A DNA stretch of 64,000 nt from Apricaphanius iberus (GCA_028564705.1 JAPXFQ010002633.1:1-64000); one strand, 5' to 3'; positions 32,142-45,004 are shown, counted from the stretch's first letter. Translations and numbers: made by a program. The notes: generated by a model not told the origin, from the sequence alone.

Positions 32142-32859
32142 AGCCTAAGTCTCCTCTCTTTCCGTTTGGCCTGTGGGTCACCTGGCCGAAAAAATAATGA
32201 ATGGAAGTTAATAGAGCGATGAAAGTTATTTTCTGGTCCGCTTTGTCTAACGTTCTGAATCACACATATGTTGTACTTCAGTTTAAATGATAGTTAATGA
32301 TGTACATTTCAACTGTTTGTCAATTGATTTTGGATTTTTTTTCATTTTAAAAATTCGCATTTAAAATGCCTACAAATCAGAAGTCAGAAGTCGCATATAT
32401 GATGTCATGATGCTAGCGTGAGCTAGCACTAGCTATAGCACATAAAACACTCACCAAGAGCTTGTAGAGCTTCGTCCGCATGCTGGCTCTCACTCCACCG
32501 ACTGCTTTACCCCAGACATAGCTGCCACTTTCCACGTGGTCAGATCTATAGAGGTTTTTCTGTGATTAATGCTCCTTTCTTCGTCCTGGAGGCTATGACC
32601 CTCGCTCTCCTTCTTCTTCTGCAGTTGTAGTCTGCTAAACTTTTTTACACAAAACCTAAAGTAAACTTTGCCACCGGTCGAAAATCAGCGTTATCTTTGC
32701 ATCAAAATTAGTCTTTAAAATTCACCGACATCATATGTTTGATCCACGGCGCATTTCAAACTGGATCAGAAAGTAACTTTTACCGCTCGATTGACTCTCA
32801 TGCATTTTTTTGGCAGTAGGGGACCCATGGACCAGAAGGAGACGGGCGTGACTTAGGCT
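32142..32859. mobile_element. Possible TIR element, about 720 bp
   Basis: AGCCTAAGTC at 32142 pairs with GACTTAGGCT at 32850-32859, and the pairing continues loosely (CCGTTTGGCCTGTGGGTC against the complement of GGGACCCATGGACCAGAAGG). No transposase and no clear target duplication were found, so this is tentative. Confidence 0.45.
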
Positions 32860-33569
32860 CCTCATTGACATCCCAGTATCAGCGTGTTTAATATTTCATC
32901 CACAAATCACTTTTTATATGCAACGTTTGACCTATACTTCTGCTTGGCCTGTATGCCCACACTTGATATTACCTTTAGTAATATAAAATGTAAACCTCAT
33001 TAATTGTGTTGGGGACAGTGGTGGAAAGATTTAGTGTTATGATTTATTTGTACTTTGTAATCCACTGTGAGACATGTTTACTTAATGTTGTAGCATTAGT
33101 TTGAATGCTTAGTCTTATTGAGTGATGCCTTTACTCAAGTCATGGTCAGAGAGTTTTAATAATGATAGTCCACATCCTGTGTTACCATGGAGATGGCTCT
33201 TCGACCGGGCATCCTTAAAGGTCTACAAAGTTCACAGCTTCCTAATCAAAGAGAAAGCCGCCACTAAGTCTCTGATTTTCACCTTTAGATTTGTACTTTA
33301 TCGAGTAGAATAGATAGACCAAGGTTGCTAGAAATAATATAAGCTTGTTGTTGTAAGACCGAGACAGGTCGGTATTTTACATTTTACTGTGATGTGTTAC
33401 TGTCCTCTTTTATGATCAATTCAGATCACATTAAAACCTCCAAAACGTTTAAAGGAATCTCTCTCACTTTATTAAGAGTCTAAAATCCGACCACAGGGAC
33501 ATTCAGATTATTGAAAAGAAAGAAAGACAAAATATTAAAGAATAATATTCTGAATACATACTTTTCTTT
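32860..33569. other. Nothing recognised
   Basis: Short frames only. Confidence 0.45.
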
Positions 33570-35306
33570 TTTCCATACAGAACTTTGAGCATGTCCGGGG
33601 GGGCAGGGGACATTGATTCTGCGTGAGCCATGTTCCGTGCCTCCATTTTCGAGGTGGCTGGCTGTAGCTGTGGCTGCAAGGTGGTTGGTTCCTGTCGCGG
33701 CGGCAACCGTCAACCCACTGGTGGACACCAGCGGTGAGGGATACTGTCAAGTTGAAGGGACCTTTCTGCCCAGATAGGACTACTTATGGACCCGAAGCAG
33801 CTGATTGGTACCAGCAGGCCAAGAGGAGTGTGGCTCGGATGATCGACGAGGCAAAAACTCGGGATTGGCAGGAGTTTGGAGAGACCATGGAAAATAATTC
33901 CATTTGGCTTTGAAGTGATTCTGGTCCACCATCCGTTGTCTCAGGGTGGGGAAGCGGTCTGCCACCAATGTTGTTTACAGTGGGGATGGTATACTACTTA
34001 CCTTGACACACGACATTTTGGGTCAGTAAATGGAATACTTCGAAGACATCCTCAATCCTACCAACATGCCTTCTAGTTTGGAAGCAGAGTCAGGTCACTG
34101 AGGTTGTTAAAAAGCCCCTCGGTGGAAAAGCTCCAGGGGTGGATGAAGATTGTTCCTCAAGGCTCTCAATTTTATAGTGCTGTGTTGGTTAACGCGACTC
34201 TACAATATTCCGTGAACATTGGGGGCAGTTCCCGTGGATTGGCTGATCGGGGTGGTGGTACCCCTGTTTAAAAAAGGGGGACCAAATAAACTGTTCAAAC
34301 TATAGGGGAATCACATTTCTGAGCCTCCCTGGTAAGGTTCACGGTTTCTGGAGAGGAGTGTCCAAAAGAGAGTTGAACCCCGGGTTCAGGAGGAACAGTG
34401 CGGTTTTCGTTTGACCGTGGAACAGTGGACCACCTCTACACTCTCTGCAGCCTTTTGCCTTTTGTCATGGATAATTTTCAGAGCCATTTTGGAGAGGTGC
34501 AGCCAAGGTGTTGAGGGGATATGTTTTGGTGGCCTCGGGATCAGGTATCTGGATTTTGCAGTTGATGTGGTCCTGTTAGCTTCATCAAACCGTGGTCTAA
34601 AGCTTTCGCTGGAGCGGTTTGCAGCCAAGTGTGAAGCGGCTGGGATGAGGATCAGCACCTCCAAATCCGAGACCATGGTCTTGAGCCATAAAACCCTTCC
34701 CTTCCTCAAGTAGAGGAGTTTGTGTATCTGGGTGTCTTGCTCACAAATGAGGAGAAAATGGAGCAGGAGGCGGATTAGTAAGTCATCTGCAATTATGCGG
34801 GCGCTTTACCGGTCTGTCATGGTGAAGAGACAGCTGAGCCGAAAGCCAAAGCACTTGATTTACTGGTCGAGTTATATTCCTACCCTTATCGTTGGTCACA
34901 AGCTCTCGATGGTGACCAAAAGACGAGATCACAGATACAGACGGCTGAAATGAGTTTCCTTAGTAGAGGTGTCTGGGTTCTCCCTTAGAGATAGGGTGAG
35001 AAGCTCAGTCATCCGGAGGGGGTCAAAGTAGAGCCGCTGCTCCTCCACATCGAGAGGAGCCAGTTGAGGTGGGTCGGGTGTCTGGTCAGGATGCCTCCAG
35101 GACACCTCCCTGGTGAGGTCTTCCGGGCACGTCTCACCAGGAGGAAGCCCAGAGGAAGACCCAGGACACACTGGAGGGACTACGTCTCCTGGCCGGCCTG
35201 GGAACGCTTCGGGATTCCTCCCGAGGAACTGGCCCAAGTGGCTGGGGAGAGGGAAGTCTGGGTCTCCCTGCTTAAGCTACTGCCCCCACGACCCAATGGG
35301 ATGTAA
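33570..35306 (+). pseudogene. RTE/Rex3-type LINE, broken coding remains
   Basis: Fragments across three frames line up with an RTE-clade endonuclease-RT protein: AGCSCGCKVVGSCRGG near 33660, DWYQQAKRSVARMIDEAKTR near 33805, a NYRGITFLSLPGK-like block near 34300, EEQCGF near 34392, the RT motif C region near 34552, LERFAAKCEAAGMRIS near 34610, and the C-terminal VRMPPGHLPGEVFRAR ... RPRGRPRTHWRDYVS ... GEREVWVSLLKLLPPRP ending at 35306. Motif A and motif B are absent, consistent with an internal deletion after CGF. Motif C, normally FADD, reads Phe-Ala-Val-Asp at 34555-34566. The copy cannot be active. The usual short tandem 3' tail is not seen after 35306. Confidence 0.85.
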
Positions 35307-35839
35307 TGTGTAATAACAGTGTCAAAACTTATTTCACATCCAGCAAGTATGAGAGATTTAGGATGTTTTTACATGTGTGGCCATGCCAGAAAACGGCCAG
35401 AGAAAAATGCTATTTTTTTCTGCTCACATGGTACGGGTCTTGGCCTGCTTGAGTCCTGTGTTTTAAAATGATGTACTACACCAAAACGGTAGGTGGTGGT
35501 ATACAAAAAATTCTGTACCTATCCAACAAACAAGGCAGTGAGAAGTACTGACGTCATAAAACGAGCGACAGCCTAGAATGTAAATAAATTGGTCTACTGA
35601 TCAACTGCTACCTGAAGCCATCTACGGGTGTGTGTTGTAGTAAACCCGCCGTTTTGTAACCTGGTGTGTTGCTGTGGGATGCTTGAACAGCGTTGCTTTG
35701 ATCTCTTTATGATCGCGTGGCAATTCGGTAACTTCAGTCGGCGGTGTCGTCACTTCCCTGTGGAGCATGTCTACTGTCTTAGATACGGCTAGAGTACGGT
35801 TTGTGTTCACATTATCTGGATCGACTCCTACATGGACTC
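35307..35839. other. Nothing recognised
   Basis: No element ends or coding homology between the RTE relic and the next TIR element. Confidence 0.4.
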
Positions 35840-36803
35840 TAAGGCTGCGGTCTCACCTGGGAATCCGGGTTAAACACAACCGGGCTCGAAAGATCTAGGA
35901 GCAGACGGCCTGCAGTCACACCAGCCATGTAGGAAACGCGCCTCTCTGTGGCCGAGTAGTGGGAACAATTTACATATTATTGACGCAATTCAACGCTCAG
36001 CTTCTTGTCTATGACGGCTCCGACAGCCTGGTTTAACAACAACACAGCCGTGAACTTAATAACCTTTACGCTTTGTCCAGCTAGACCTGAGTCAAGATCT
36101 CCATGATAATGGGTACAAAGTGAGTGGGCAGAAGAATATTAGTTCAGTGCGACCAGCCAAAAGTATATAAAAGGACCAAGCGGAGCAGCGGAGTTTTAAA
36201 GCTACCCCAGTTCAGTTAGCATTCTGGTGGAGAATAGAGCTGTGCCAAAGCGGGACTCACGCTGAAGTAAGAAAGGAAAACATGGTGCACCACATTGCGC
36301 GAAATCATATCCTGGTCATATTTATTAATCTAGTCGGCTATATAGCCGGCAGCCGGTGCTTGTGGAAAGCACTGCAATAGTTGTTTAGGGTTGATGTGAT
36401 CACACACCCGATAAAAGAAGAGATAAAAACAGTGGCATTCCAATTTTCCATCTTCTTCCATTTTTTTGTTTTGTTATGATTTCAGGGTTGCAGACGTTGT
36501 ATAAATACATCAGCGGTGCACAGGGCTTCCACATCATACTTCATTACGTCTTCTTCACGTGGGTGGGGTTAAGCAACCAAGCTGAAGCATCCCCGCTCAG
36601 AACAACCTCCAGAGTCGGGCCAAGGATCCGCGCTCAGGCCAGAGGATCCGTGCTAGCCCTAATACTACCTCCAAGGCAGGTCTCACGGGCTATATCCTGG
36701 CACGGTCCCGGCTCTGTTCTCATGATAGGAAAGAAGTGGATTTTGACTAAATATGGTACCCGAATACGGACTCGAGTCCCATGTGAAAACGCCCTTAGCC
36801 TTA
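35840..36803. mobile_element. Non-autonomous TIR transposon, about 960 bp
   Basis: Left end TAAGGCTGCGGTCTCACCTG and right end, read inward, TAAGGCTAAGGGCGTTTTCA CATGGGA are imperfect inverted repeats. The end style (TTCACATGGGA ... ) recalls Harbinger-like fish MITEs. The interior includes GTATATAAAAGGACCAAGCG near 36162, a TATA-box-like string that could promote transcription, but no transposase frame. The 154-codon frame at 36476-36940 runs out of the element and has no motif support. Confidence 0.5.
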
Positions 36804-37330
36804 CAAGATTACATACACAAGAAAACAAGCCAAAATGCGTAATTCATTATTTAATTCACATAGCATTTATTTTGTCTGTAGCTGCTTTCCTGGAGCTACT
36901 GGGGTTTAGATGCATTAGCATATCAGTTGATTGTTTTTAGCTTATGTTCCTTTTTTTATTCAGGTTTTGTAATAGGAATAACAGCTTTGTATTAAACCTG
37001 TCAAAATCTATAAACGGGCTCACCAACATATAAGGCATGTGACAATAGGCCACTCAGACCTACCTGTAGTATACTTAAGACACATTTTTTAGGGAGAACT
37101 GGCCATTAACTATTATATTGTTATCCCTAACCTTAGCGAAAAATGTATTCACACCATACCTATAAATCTAACTCCTAGACCTGAAAAAGGGGTTCCACCA
37201 GATCAGCACCAGATTTTGGCCCCCATAAGGTCTATAGCTCTTAAGAAGATTATGAAATATTCTAGAGGGTCCTAAATAGAATAGCTAAACAAATACACAC
37301 ACATGCAAACAGTGTTGAAATACTTGTCTC
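36804..37330. other. Nothing recognised
   Basis: A+T-rich sequence without coding or repeat signals that I can name. Confidence 0.45.
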
Positions 37331-38722
37331 TGCAAGGTAGCAAGAGATTGTGCTAGTATGCTTCCGGCTCTCAACGAGGATGCACGCTTTTTTCTCTCCT
37401 TCCTCCTCCTGTGTCTTATCCTGTGCCTTATCCCGTAGCTCTCTTTGTCCTGTCCGTCTATCTAGAGAGTGTTTTTACATTTTTATCCAAACCAAACTGA
37501 ATAAACTGAAAAGATGGAACTGGTCAGCTGGTCTCTGAATGCTATTGATAAAATCTACTCAATGAAGCACTGGTAAGGGGCAACCGGGGTGTCCTGCGGA
37601 GACTTGTCCAGCGGGTTACGTGCTGGACGCTTGGACAAAGTTTCAGCCGTTGTGTCTTTCAATACTCTCGCAAGAGGACACAGAGGATATCTGGCTGTTC
37701 GGGTTATGGTGATCGGGTTTCTGCTGATTGGAACGGGCATTTACTGGATATACCAAAGAATGGAGCAACAAAGATGTGAAACACGGTGGAGACTGATCTG
37801 TAAGCAATTGGAAAGCTGAAGGAACAGTAAGAAGCATTGATCCGTTTTGATGGGACTCAGAACGAGATTCTTGGTGAGCTGGGACGCAGACAGGACGCTG
37901 CAAGAGGCGATTTGGCCGGCGCTCTGGGACTCATTTGCAAATTGTCATCTGACTTATTAGAAAACTGTTGGTGCGGATTGGTGCAACTGGAAATTAATGG
38001 ATCTGGAACTTTAATCTGATCTTTAATATTGCTGAATTAGATTCATAAAAGAAACCGCTGACAGACTGAAGGGCAGAGAGGAAATTGGCTCTTATCCAAA
38101 TAATTATTATTTTGGCTCCGTTGTAGAACTTCAACTGGTCCACAATCAAATGCCCCCCCTCCCCCCTCCCCCATTCACCTGCATCTACTGATGCACACAC
38201 TGTCATGGAATTCAGACACATACAATAACATACACACATACCGTCTCGCTGTACCCTAATGTTCTCTCCTGCACCAGGAAGCTGGATGATGGCATGCCTA
38301 GGTGGCAGCACGTTACTCTGTGGACTGGAGCTCATACCCGCCCATCCCTCCTGATGTGTCATTGTTAATGTCTGAATATGTGCTTAAATGTTTAGGTGTG
38401 TTTTTTTCTATTACCTGTTTTTTGATCAAAACACATGTGAATGCTTTTTTCCCCCACCATGGACCCTCCTCCTTCCCGATGTGTATCTGCTTTTTCTGCT
38501 TATCAAGGGAGTGCCTTGTTTATTGGCTTCAAGCCCTGCAGTGACCTGGTTCTGTTTGTATTGTTTTGTTTGTTTACCATGATCTTGGACTGGTTGTACT
38601 GTAAACTGTATTTTGTATGTGTATTGTCTCTCTATGTGTGTCTAATTGTGAAGCGCTTTGTGACCCTGGTCTGTGAAAGGTGCTATATAAATACATTTTA
38701 CTTACTTACTTACTTACTTACT
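37331..38722 (+). mobile_element. Retroposon with a small non-RT frame and LINE-style (TTAC)n tail
   Basis: A unit of about 1.4 kb ends with AGCGCTTTGTGACCCTGGTC, then GTGAAAGGTGCTATATAAAT, then six TTAC units (about 38698-38722), the 3' structure of L2/CR1-type retroposons. No endonuclease or reverse transcriptase is present. Instead a decayed small protein frame lies at 37514-38019, preceded by a pyrimidine-rich leader (37390-37450) and followed by about 600 bases of untranslated sequence with a C-run at 38150-38172. The 5' border is a guess. It would depend on a LINE that recognises its tail. Confidence 0.55.
37514..38019 (+). pseudogene. Decayed ORF for a small single-span membrane protein with helical tail
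   Basis: From ATG 37514 the frame reads MELVSWSLNAIDKIYSMKHW and meets TAA at 37574. The same frame then continues without a stop to 37819 and includes a strong hydrophobic segment (VMVIGFLLIGTGIYWIY, about 37705-37755) with charged residues on both sides (a basic VR before, QRMEQQR after). A +1/-1 shift near 37816 leads into LKEQ, a stop, then EALIRFDGTQNEILGELGRR and ALGLICKLSSDLLE, an amphipathic helical tail ending with TGA/TAA near 38017. Reading across the breaks suggests an ancestral protein of about 165-170 residues: N-terminal helix, one membrane span, coiled-coil-like C-terminus. I do not recognise the family, and no function is proposed. Confidence 0.5.
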
Positions 38723-40747
38723 AGTATTCTACCAAAGGTTGCCAAAATGTCTTGTTTATCAGACAAGCCGTGTATGCCAAAAATATCTGACAAGTTCCTT
38801 GGCAAGCTATCTGGCAAGTCTTGTTTGTTACTGGAATGTTGCAGTAATGACCCAACAATGATATGTCAAAATGTACATCTTTCATTTATAACACAACATG
38901 ATTTTATAATGCAAAGATGAGCTGCACTTGGTTTAGGTTTGACATGTGAAACACAGGAGTTCAAAATTCTCCCAAAAATTCTCCAAAAATGTACTCCTTT
39001 TTATGAAAATTATTGAATACATTCATGCTAAACACTACCGCAGGAGCAAATACTAAAGCAATAAATGGTTAGTATAATTTTGTAGAGGTAGAAACAGGAC
39101 TTTATTGGCGGTGCAGTTATTGCCAGTACAACCAAGCACTTTTCAAAAATAAATAAATAAATAAAGCTGATTATTTACAAAGGAAATTATTTGCTAATTA
39201 CTTTGGAAATGTTGAAACTGAAAAGCCTGGTGGCCTTGAGTAAACAATTTTTATGTTTGTTTTCACTATTTTACCTCTTTCTGGTGGGAAGGAAAAGGAA
39301 TAGTTTGTGACCTGGATAGGAGCAGTCCTTGAGAATCTTTTTTAGTATGTGCAACAACCAAGATGGACATGTCCTCTAGTGAGGTCAGAGGGCAGCTAAT
39401 GATTCTTTCTGCCTTGTGAAGATTTATAGCATGACCCTATTCTTTTTCAAAACTTCTTCTTTTGAATCATTCTTCCTTGAAAGCACTTTACAAATTTACA
39501 TTTGTATTTAAAAAAAATGCAAAACGTGTCTTGAATTTCCAAAACATGAAAACATAATGTTTATAGCTGCTTATGTCTAGTATCATGCACATTAAACAGT
39601 GATGAAATGGAGCACTATTTGGTATGCGTAACTGTTTTTAGGGATGCTTTGAAAAAGAAAAGACAGATGGACAGACAGCAGGATGGATTTAGAAAATATG
39701 TGTGTCTGTGTGCTGACAACAAGCCAGTGTGCATAAATCAGAAAATGTATCTGAAGAGAGTTTAAGTGCTTGTTGACTTAAAAATTTCAAAAGCTGTCAA
39801 ATAAATTAGATTTTTTTTTATTTAGCTGTCCACATTTTGAAGGTGAACAAAATCTAAATAGGCAAATGCCCACACTGTGACTGTACAGTATGCTTCCGCG
39901 AGAACAAATTTGATCTCACTGTCTTAGTTTTCACGGACCTGGGATGTACTAATCTAAGAACTGCTAATGCAGTAAAATAAAATAATTGCTAATTGGACCC
40001 TTTAATTTTATAACTAAGATTATCAAATGAAACTAACTTGATGTGGCTTTAAAACAGTGACGAAGGATAAAAATAGAGTATACAATTTAAGAAAACTTTA
40101 GTATTTCATGTACAGCTACTAAAATGCTAATGCATAAAACCCTACATAGACCTGATAAATATTGCCACATGCTATCCGGGCTCTTTGTTACCATTCGAGC
40201 ATTGCTACAGTGTTGCAAATTTGGAAAACTTAATTTCAGTGTGCAGACAAGCACGACCCCACTATCCTCTTACTGTTTGGTAAATCTGCTTCTCCAACCA
40301 TCCTAACACAATGCACCAGTGGCATCCCCTCTGGCCTACAGGGTTCCAAAAAGTCTATGTAGTTTTATCCTCATTTTCAACCGCATTACTAAAATTGATG
40401 CCATACATTTTTGCATGTGAGATTCTGTTTTAAAAACTATCTTCTGCTTCTTTTATTCTCTCAGCAAATAATTTATGGCTCTGGAGTCTAATGATAGTCC
40501 TCAACTGCTTGTCTGCAGTTCTCCACAGTTGGTAGCTCTATTACATCGGCACTTAAGCACAGTACAAACTGATCTCTTTATGCAAAAGGCCTGATGAGGG
40601 AAATAGATTGTATTGGATTAGACTGGATTAGATTGTTTTAGCTGCTTGATGAGGTTCTTTTTGTTGTAGCAAGGGCACTTGTTAGATGGACTGTGTACAG
40701 CAACTCCACTACAAAGAAAGTAACAATTTATTATTCTGAAGGTTGCT
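38723..40747. other. A+T-rich DNA, nothing recognised
   Basis: No repeat ends or coding motifs recognised over 2 kb. Confidence 0.45.
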
Positions 40748-41259
40748 TTAAAGTGACAGTCTGTAGTTTTTGCAGTACATCTTTGAAAATAGGCATAAAA
40801 TATTATGTAATAATAATTATGTAAAGCACATTAATTGCAAAATACTGGCAATATTGTCAAATATGACTTTAAAAATCATTTTTAAAATGCATAGGAGCGG
40901 GTCCTCTTTTCAGGGGAAAGCCATATTAGATGACGTCTTTACTTCTACAAGAGCCCGGACGCACAAAGAGCACGGAACACGCCCGCTTTTAAAACATTGA
41001 TTTCCCCTCAAAATGCAAAAAAAGTTTTGCCATAAATAAATTTTTACCTCTTCACTAGTTCCAAGCGATGAAAGAGAGACTGACGTGCTCGTCATGTTGC
41101 TGCAAATGGATAATTCTCAGGGAATTGAGCGTTTGAAAACAGCACTAGTTGGACCTCCGTTGTTGAGTTTCTTACTCGAAGACACAGATACCGCATGCTT
41201 GTGATAATTTAGGTATGCACTGCCCCCTACTGGCCAAAAATTACACACTGTGCCTTTAA
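40748..41259. mobile_element. Non-autonomous TIR element (TTAAAG...CACAGT type), 512 bp
   Basis: Left end TTAAAGTGACAGTCTGTAGT TTTT and right end, read inward, TTAAAGGCACAGTGTGTAAT TTTT match at 20 of 24 positions. CTGCCCCCTACTGGCC just inside the right end is typical of this widespread fish MITE class. No transposase. The target site seems to be within TTAA/TTA, but the exact duplication cannot be separated from the repeat ends. Confidence 0.7.
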
Positions 41260-43929
41260 GCCTTGGTATGAGGTCAGTATATATTGTCCTTCTTTACACT
41301 CTGTTGCCACAATAGATGGCGGGGTACACAGGCCTGACATTATGGATGAATAGTCATTGCTGTCATGCTGCATCCAATTGTTCCACCATGCAGTGTTTTC
41401 TACACATTATGGAGAGTAACCCTTTTCTAAAACTTTCAGTGAGGCCATGATGGTTAACTATGAACATTGAGGTGCTGTGTTGGATGTAATGGATGCTTCA
41501 CACTCGCTCACATCAATCAAATCATACATACACAGGTTGCAGCATTCTCTCAAATACTCAAAATTATTAAAAACAGTGCTAGACTACTAACATTTCACTC
41601 ACACACACCAAAAATAACAGACTCTTAGAGTTCAACCATGTATTTTTGTTGGGTATGAGTACAAATGAGAGACTACCAGAGTCAAAAATTAACGCTCGCC
41701 AAATATAAGCAAATTTTCAGTTTGGCGAGTAAAATTTGGACTGCTATCTGCCACATGGTCAGTAAATGTTTGCACCAAATCAGTTATGGATACTAAGAAA
41801 CCTCGTTTCTAAAGATTTCTGTGTTGTTCCTCTGATGTCTGCTTGCGATGTACACAAGCACAAGTGAAACATGAACTCCGCACCATATATCATTTCCCGT
41901 TATCCATGTAGCAGCTATCTTTGGATTAAAACTAGCAGGATGGGAGTAGGGCTGAGTGTAAATATTTTTGCATTGTCATCGGAGCACAAATAGTATCAGC
42001 CAGCGGTGGCTTCAAGCAGTGTATCAACATTCTGGACTCAGCGGGATTAATATCTGCTCCATCCCGCAGGCCCTGGGCTGGCCAAGCTAGCATGTTGGGC
42101 TGGGCGCACTCTGGGTCGACGGTAGCTCTGCTGCTGAGTTAAAGCAGCAAAGATAATATGCGGCACATTAGGGTCTCAAAGTATTCATTAACACCATAAA
42201 GGGTCACTAAATTTATTGCTAATTGCTTTATGGAAAAATAGTTACAAGAGGAGTCTAACACTTGGTAAATATAAAAACACAGTCACTGCATTGGCAGCGC
42301 CTTTCCCTTCTGGATGAGAGGAAGTCACATAACTGCAAATTCCATTCATATCCAGGCTGATTCTTTAAGTTTTAATGTAAAGGGGTCTAACTGCAGGATT
42401 TGTTAGTGTACTGCAGGTTTAAGATTTATGTTTGTACTTGAACCATCTTTCATTAGCCTAAACCAATTCAAAAATAATTTTTTTCCAAGGCAGATTTCGT
42501 GTTTTTTATTTCAGACCGACTGGCTGATGCATGTTGGCCTATTAAATTAACATGAGATGTGCATCACAGAAAAACACTGATTAACTTTACCTCTGATATG
42601 TATTGGTCTTCTGACATACGACCGGAGGGAAATACTAGACTTTAAGATGATGAGAAGCCCTCCTATCAACTTTTCTGAATGAATGTGAAAATTAACTTTG
42701 TTTTGCTAGAAAGCTACAGAACCAAAAAACAACTTGAATATGTGTATCTGCAGTTCCATGTGAGAGTTATTTTCCTTTTTAAAAGCATTTTCTTCAGTCT
42801 TCCAAAACTACATTAAACAAAGTAATGTTATTTAACTAAAACATTACTAATTCCTTTTATTGGGTTGCTTTTTTGCAGCTTTGTTGAAGGATCATTTATA
42901 CCTAAAGCTATACTGATCGATCTTTTTTTTAATCTTCTGTTTCTGTACTTCTCCCTTCACCACTTTCATTTTCTTTATCGTTACTATAATACTGTGTTGG
43001 GGAAACATGGACATTTTTCAATAAGTTTCTTTCCTGAAGGAGTCAGACAGTTATTTGAACAGCCTCTAAAACTAGACTTGAGGCCATGTATCAACAAGAC
43101 CTCCTTTGACTGAGACAGCTCAGCAGCTTGTGCAAATTGTAATTAATACAAGATGTACAACCGTTTTGCTTTTATCTTGATTCAGACAGTCTGTACCCTT
43201 TGTTTCTGTTAAATTTTCTCTTTGAAAGTGGTGGTTTTCATTACTTAAGGTAAGGTCGAATTGTTGTTGTTAAGCCAAATCATTGAAATCTTTGTGGTCT
43301 GGGTTTGTCATTGTCATGTGTTGGTATTTACCTACAGTAAACCTCGTAGGATCAATGTGGCAGCCATGAATCCCATGTGAAAGTTATTAGTGTAAGCATG
43401 ACTGTTGATGCTGTTTTTATTTTATTTTATCAATATAATCCTAAGAAATTAAACTGAAACATGACATTGTATGTTAAATGAGTAAGCTTTATGAAGTGCT
43501 ATAATCAGAGCAAAGTAATCTCTTTTTTGTTCTGTCTTCATCATTGTTACATTTAAAACAAAAGGTAGATAGCAGTAAAGTCAATTATAAAACCATTCAG
43601 CCAGACATTTTTGCGATTCCAAAAACTGACTGAAAGTTTTCAGTCAAATATCCAATTTGTGTTATTTATTCTTACCATCAAACACAGTTAAGTTCCTTCA
43701 AGGAAAGGTCTTATTAGAGTGTAATTTGGCTACATCTACAGAATGATGATTGACATGCAAATTATTAGATTTTTTCTGTTTTTCCTTTTTTGCTAAAAGT
43801 TCTTTTCTTCCTATGTAAAAACACTTAAAAACAAAAGCCCACCAAACCAAGATGCTGAGGTTGTTTTCACATTTAAAAGTCCAGTAAACTGATAGTCAAT
43901 TTAAATTGGGGACCAGAATGGTAACTTTT
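41260..43929. other. Nothing recognised
   Basis: Mainly A+T-rich. A short palindromic stretch (CTCGCCAAA ... TTTGGCGAG, 41696-41726) was noted. No coding or named repeat was supported in 2.7 kb. Confidence 0.4.
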
Positions 43930-44469
43930 TTGTTTTTTCTTTGACTGCTGCCATTCGCCGTTACAGTGCACTTTGTCAAATGAACCAAACCTTTTGAGCA
44001 ACATACAGTATTTACCCCCTCAGCTGGGGTTGCATTGCACCGAGAAGCACTGAATAGATGAACACTTCCTATACCATAAAAATTGAACTTGGAGCATGGA
44101 GTGGCGTCAGATTTTAGTGATCGGTCTGTTGTCTTTGGCAGATGTGCCACACAGATACGTTGCAGCCATTGGCTCAGCAAGAGCAGAGAATAAACCAGAG
44201 TTGTTGTTGTCCATTTGTTTTGGTTGTATTTACCCAGATTGCATGTGCAATAGTCCGCTTCCCTGTTTTGGAGCGTCCCCTGGCCCACTTGGCAACCGGT
44301 TCCCTTCAGCCAAGGAAAATCAAGGTTTTTAGGTGGATCAGACTTTGCTTTTTGATCCGCATCAGAATTCGATTCCATTCACACCTCCCTATATGAACCA
44401 GAGTTTTTGGGGGAATGAATTCCAGTTTGATCAAAGCTGACTAAACAGGGCTGGTGTGAATGCACCATA
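43930..44469. mobile_element. Harbinger-like non-autonomous fragment
   Basis: The right end, GGCTGGTGTGAATGCACC followed by ATAA, is the complement of the GGTGCATTCACACCAGCC end used by a common fish Harbinger-like MITE. The interior (TGAACCAGAGTTTTTGGGGG; TCCAGTTTGATCAAAGCTGA) fits the same class. The left inverted repeat was not found, so the copy appears 5'-truncated or diverged. The 160-codon minus-strand frame here follows from the repeat and is not a gene. Confidence 0.55.
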
Positions 44470-45004
44470 AAACAGCTGAAGGAAAAGACATGAGATAAAT
44501 TCTTGAAAAACTTTTAACTTTTTGTTACATCTTTTCATTCAGTTTTAACTTTGAGTTTTCTTTGCTTTAAATATCTCAAAATCCAACACTGTAACTTCAC
44601 AATATATACATACTCTAATATTTAAAAATCTCTAAATGTGTCAGATTGTGAGGGCATCAGGGGTCTTGTTAATTGTGAGTCAACTATAACATACCCTAAT
44701 GACGTGGTCAAACAAGAGCTGTATATTATATTGATCACATTCAGGTTGAGAAAGTGCAGCCTAGAACTAATAAAAAGCAACAAATAGCTGAGAGGCAGTT
44801 TATGCTTTATTAAAATATCATAAAAACAGGGCCTTAAATTACATTGATGAGTGTAGCTTCCACTTATGGAACGTGAGCATTGGATATATCATTTGATTAT
44901 CTGGGATGTTTTTATTATTATCCTAAAGTTAAGTTGAGCTTATGTTCTGATCAGACCTATACAGTGACTATAAAGATCCACAAAGGAGCAGCATCCATAC
45001 AAGG
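44470..45004. other. Nothing recognised
   Basis: A+T-rich; short frames only. Confidence 0.45.

Noticed and set aside
36162..36190. TATA-box-like GTATATAAAAGG as a host promoter
   Set aside because: It lies inside a TIR element and no supported gene follows; at most it is an element-internal promoter.
36476..36940. 154-codon frame
   Set aside because: It crosses out of the TIR element at 35840-36803 and has no recognisable domain.
38441..38920. 159-codon frame with hydrophobic stretches
   Set aside because: It overlaps the 3' UTR, LINE-style tail and TTAC repeats of the retroposon and continues into unrelated DNA.
43896..44378. 160-codon minus-strand frame
   Set aside because: It lies in Harbinger-like repeat sequence and has no domain support.
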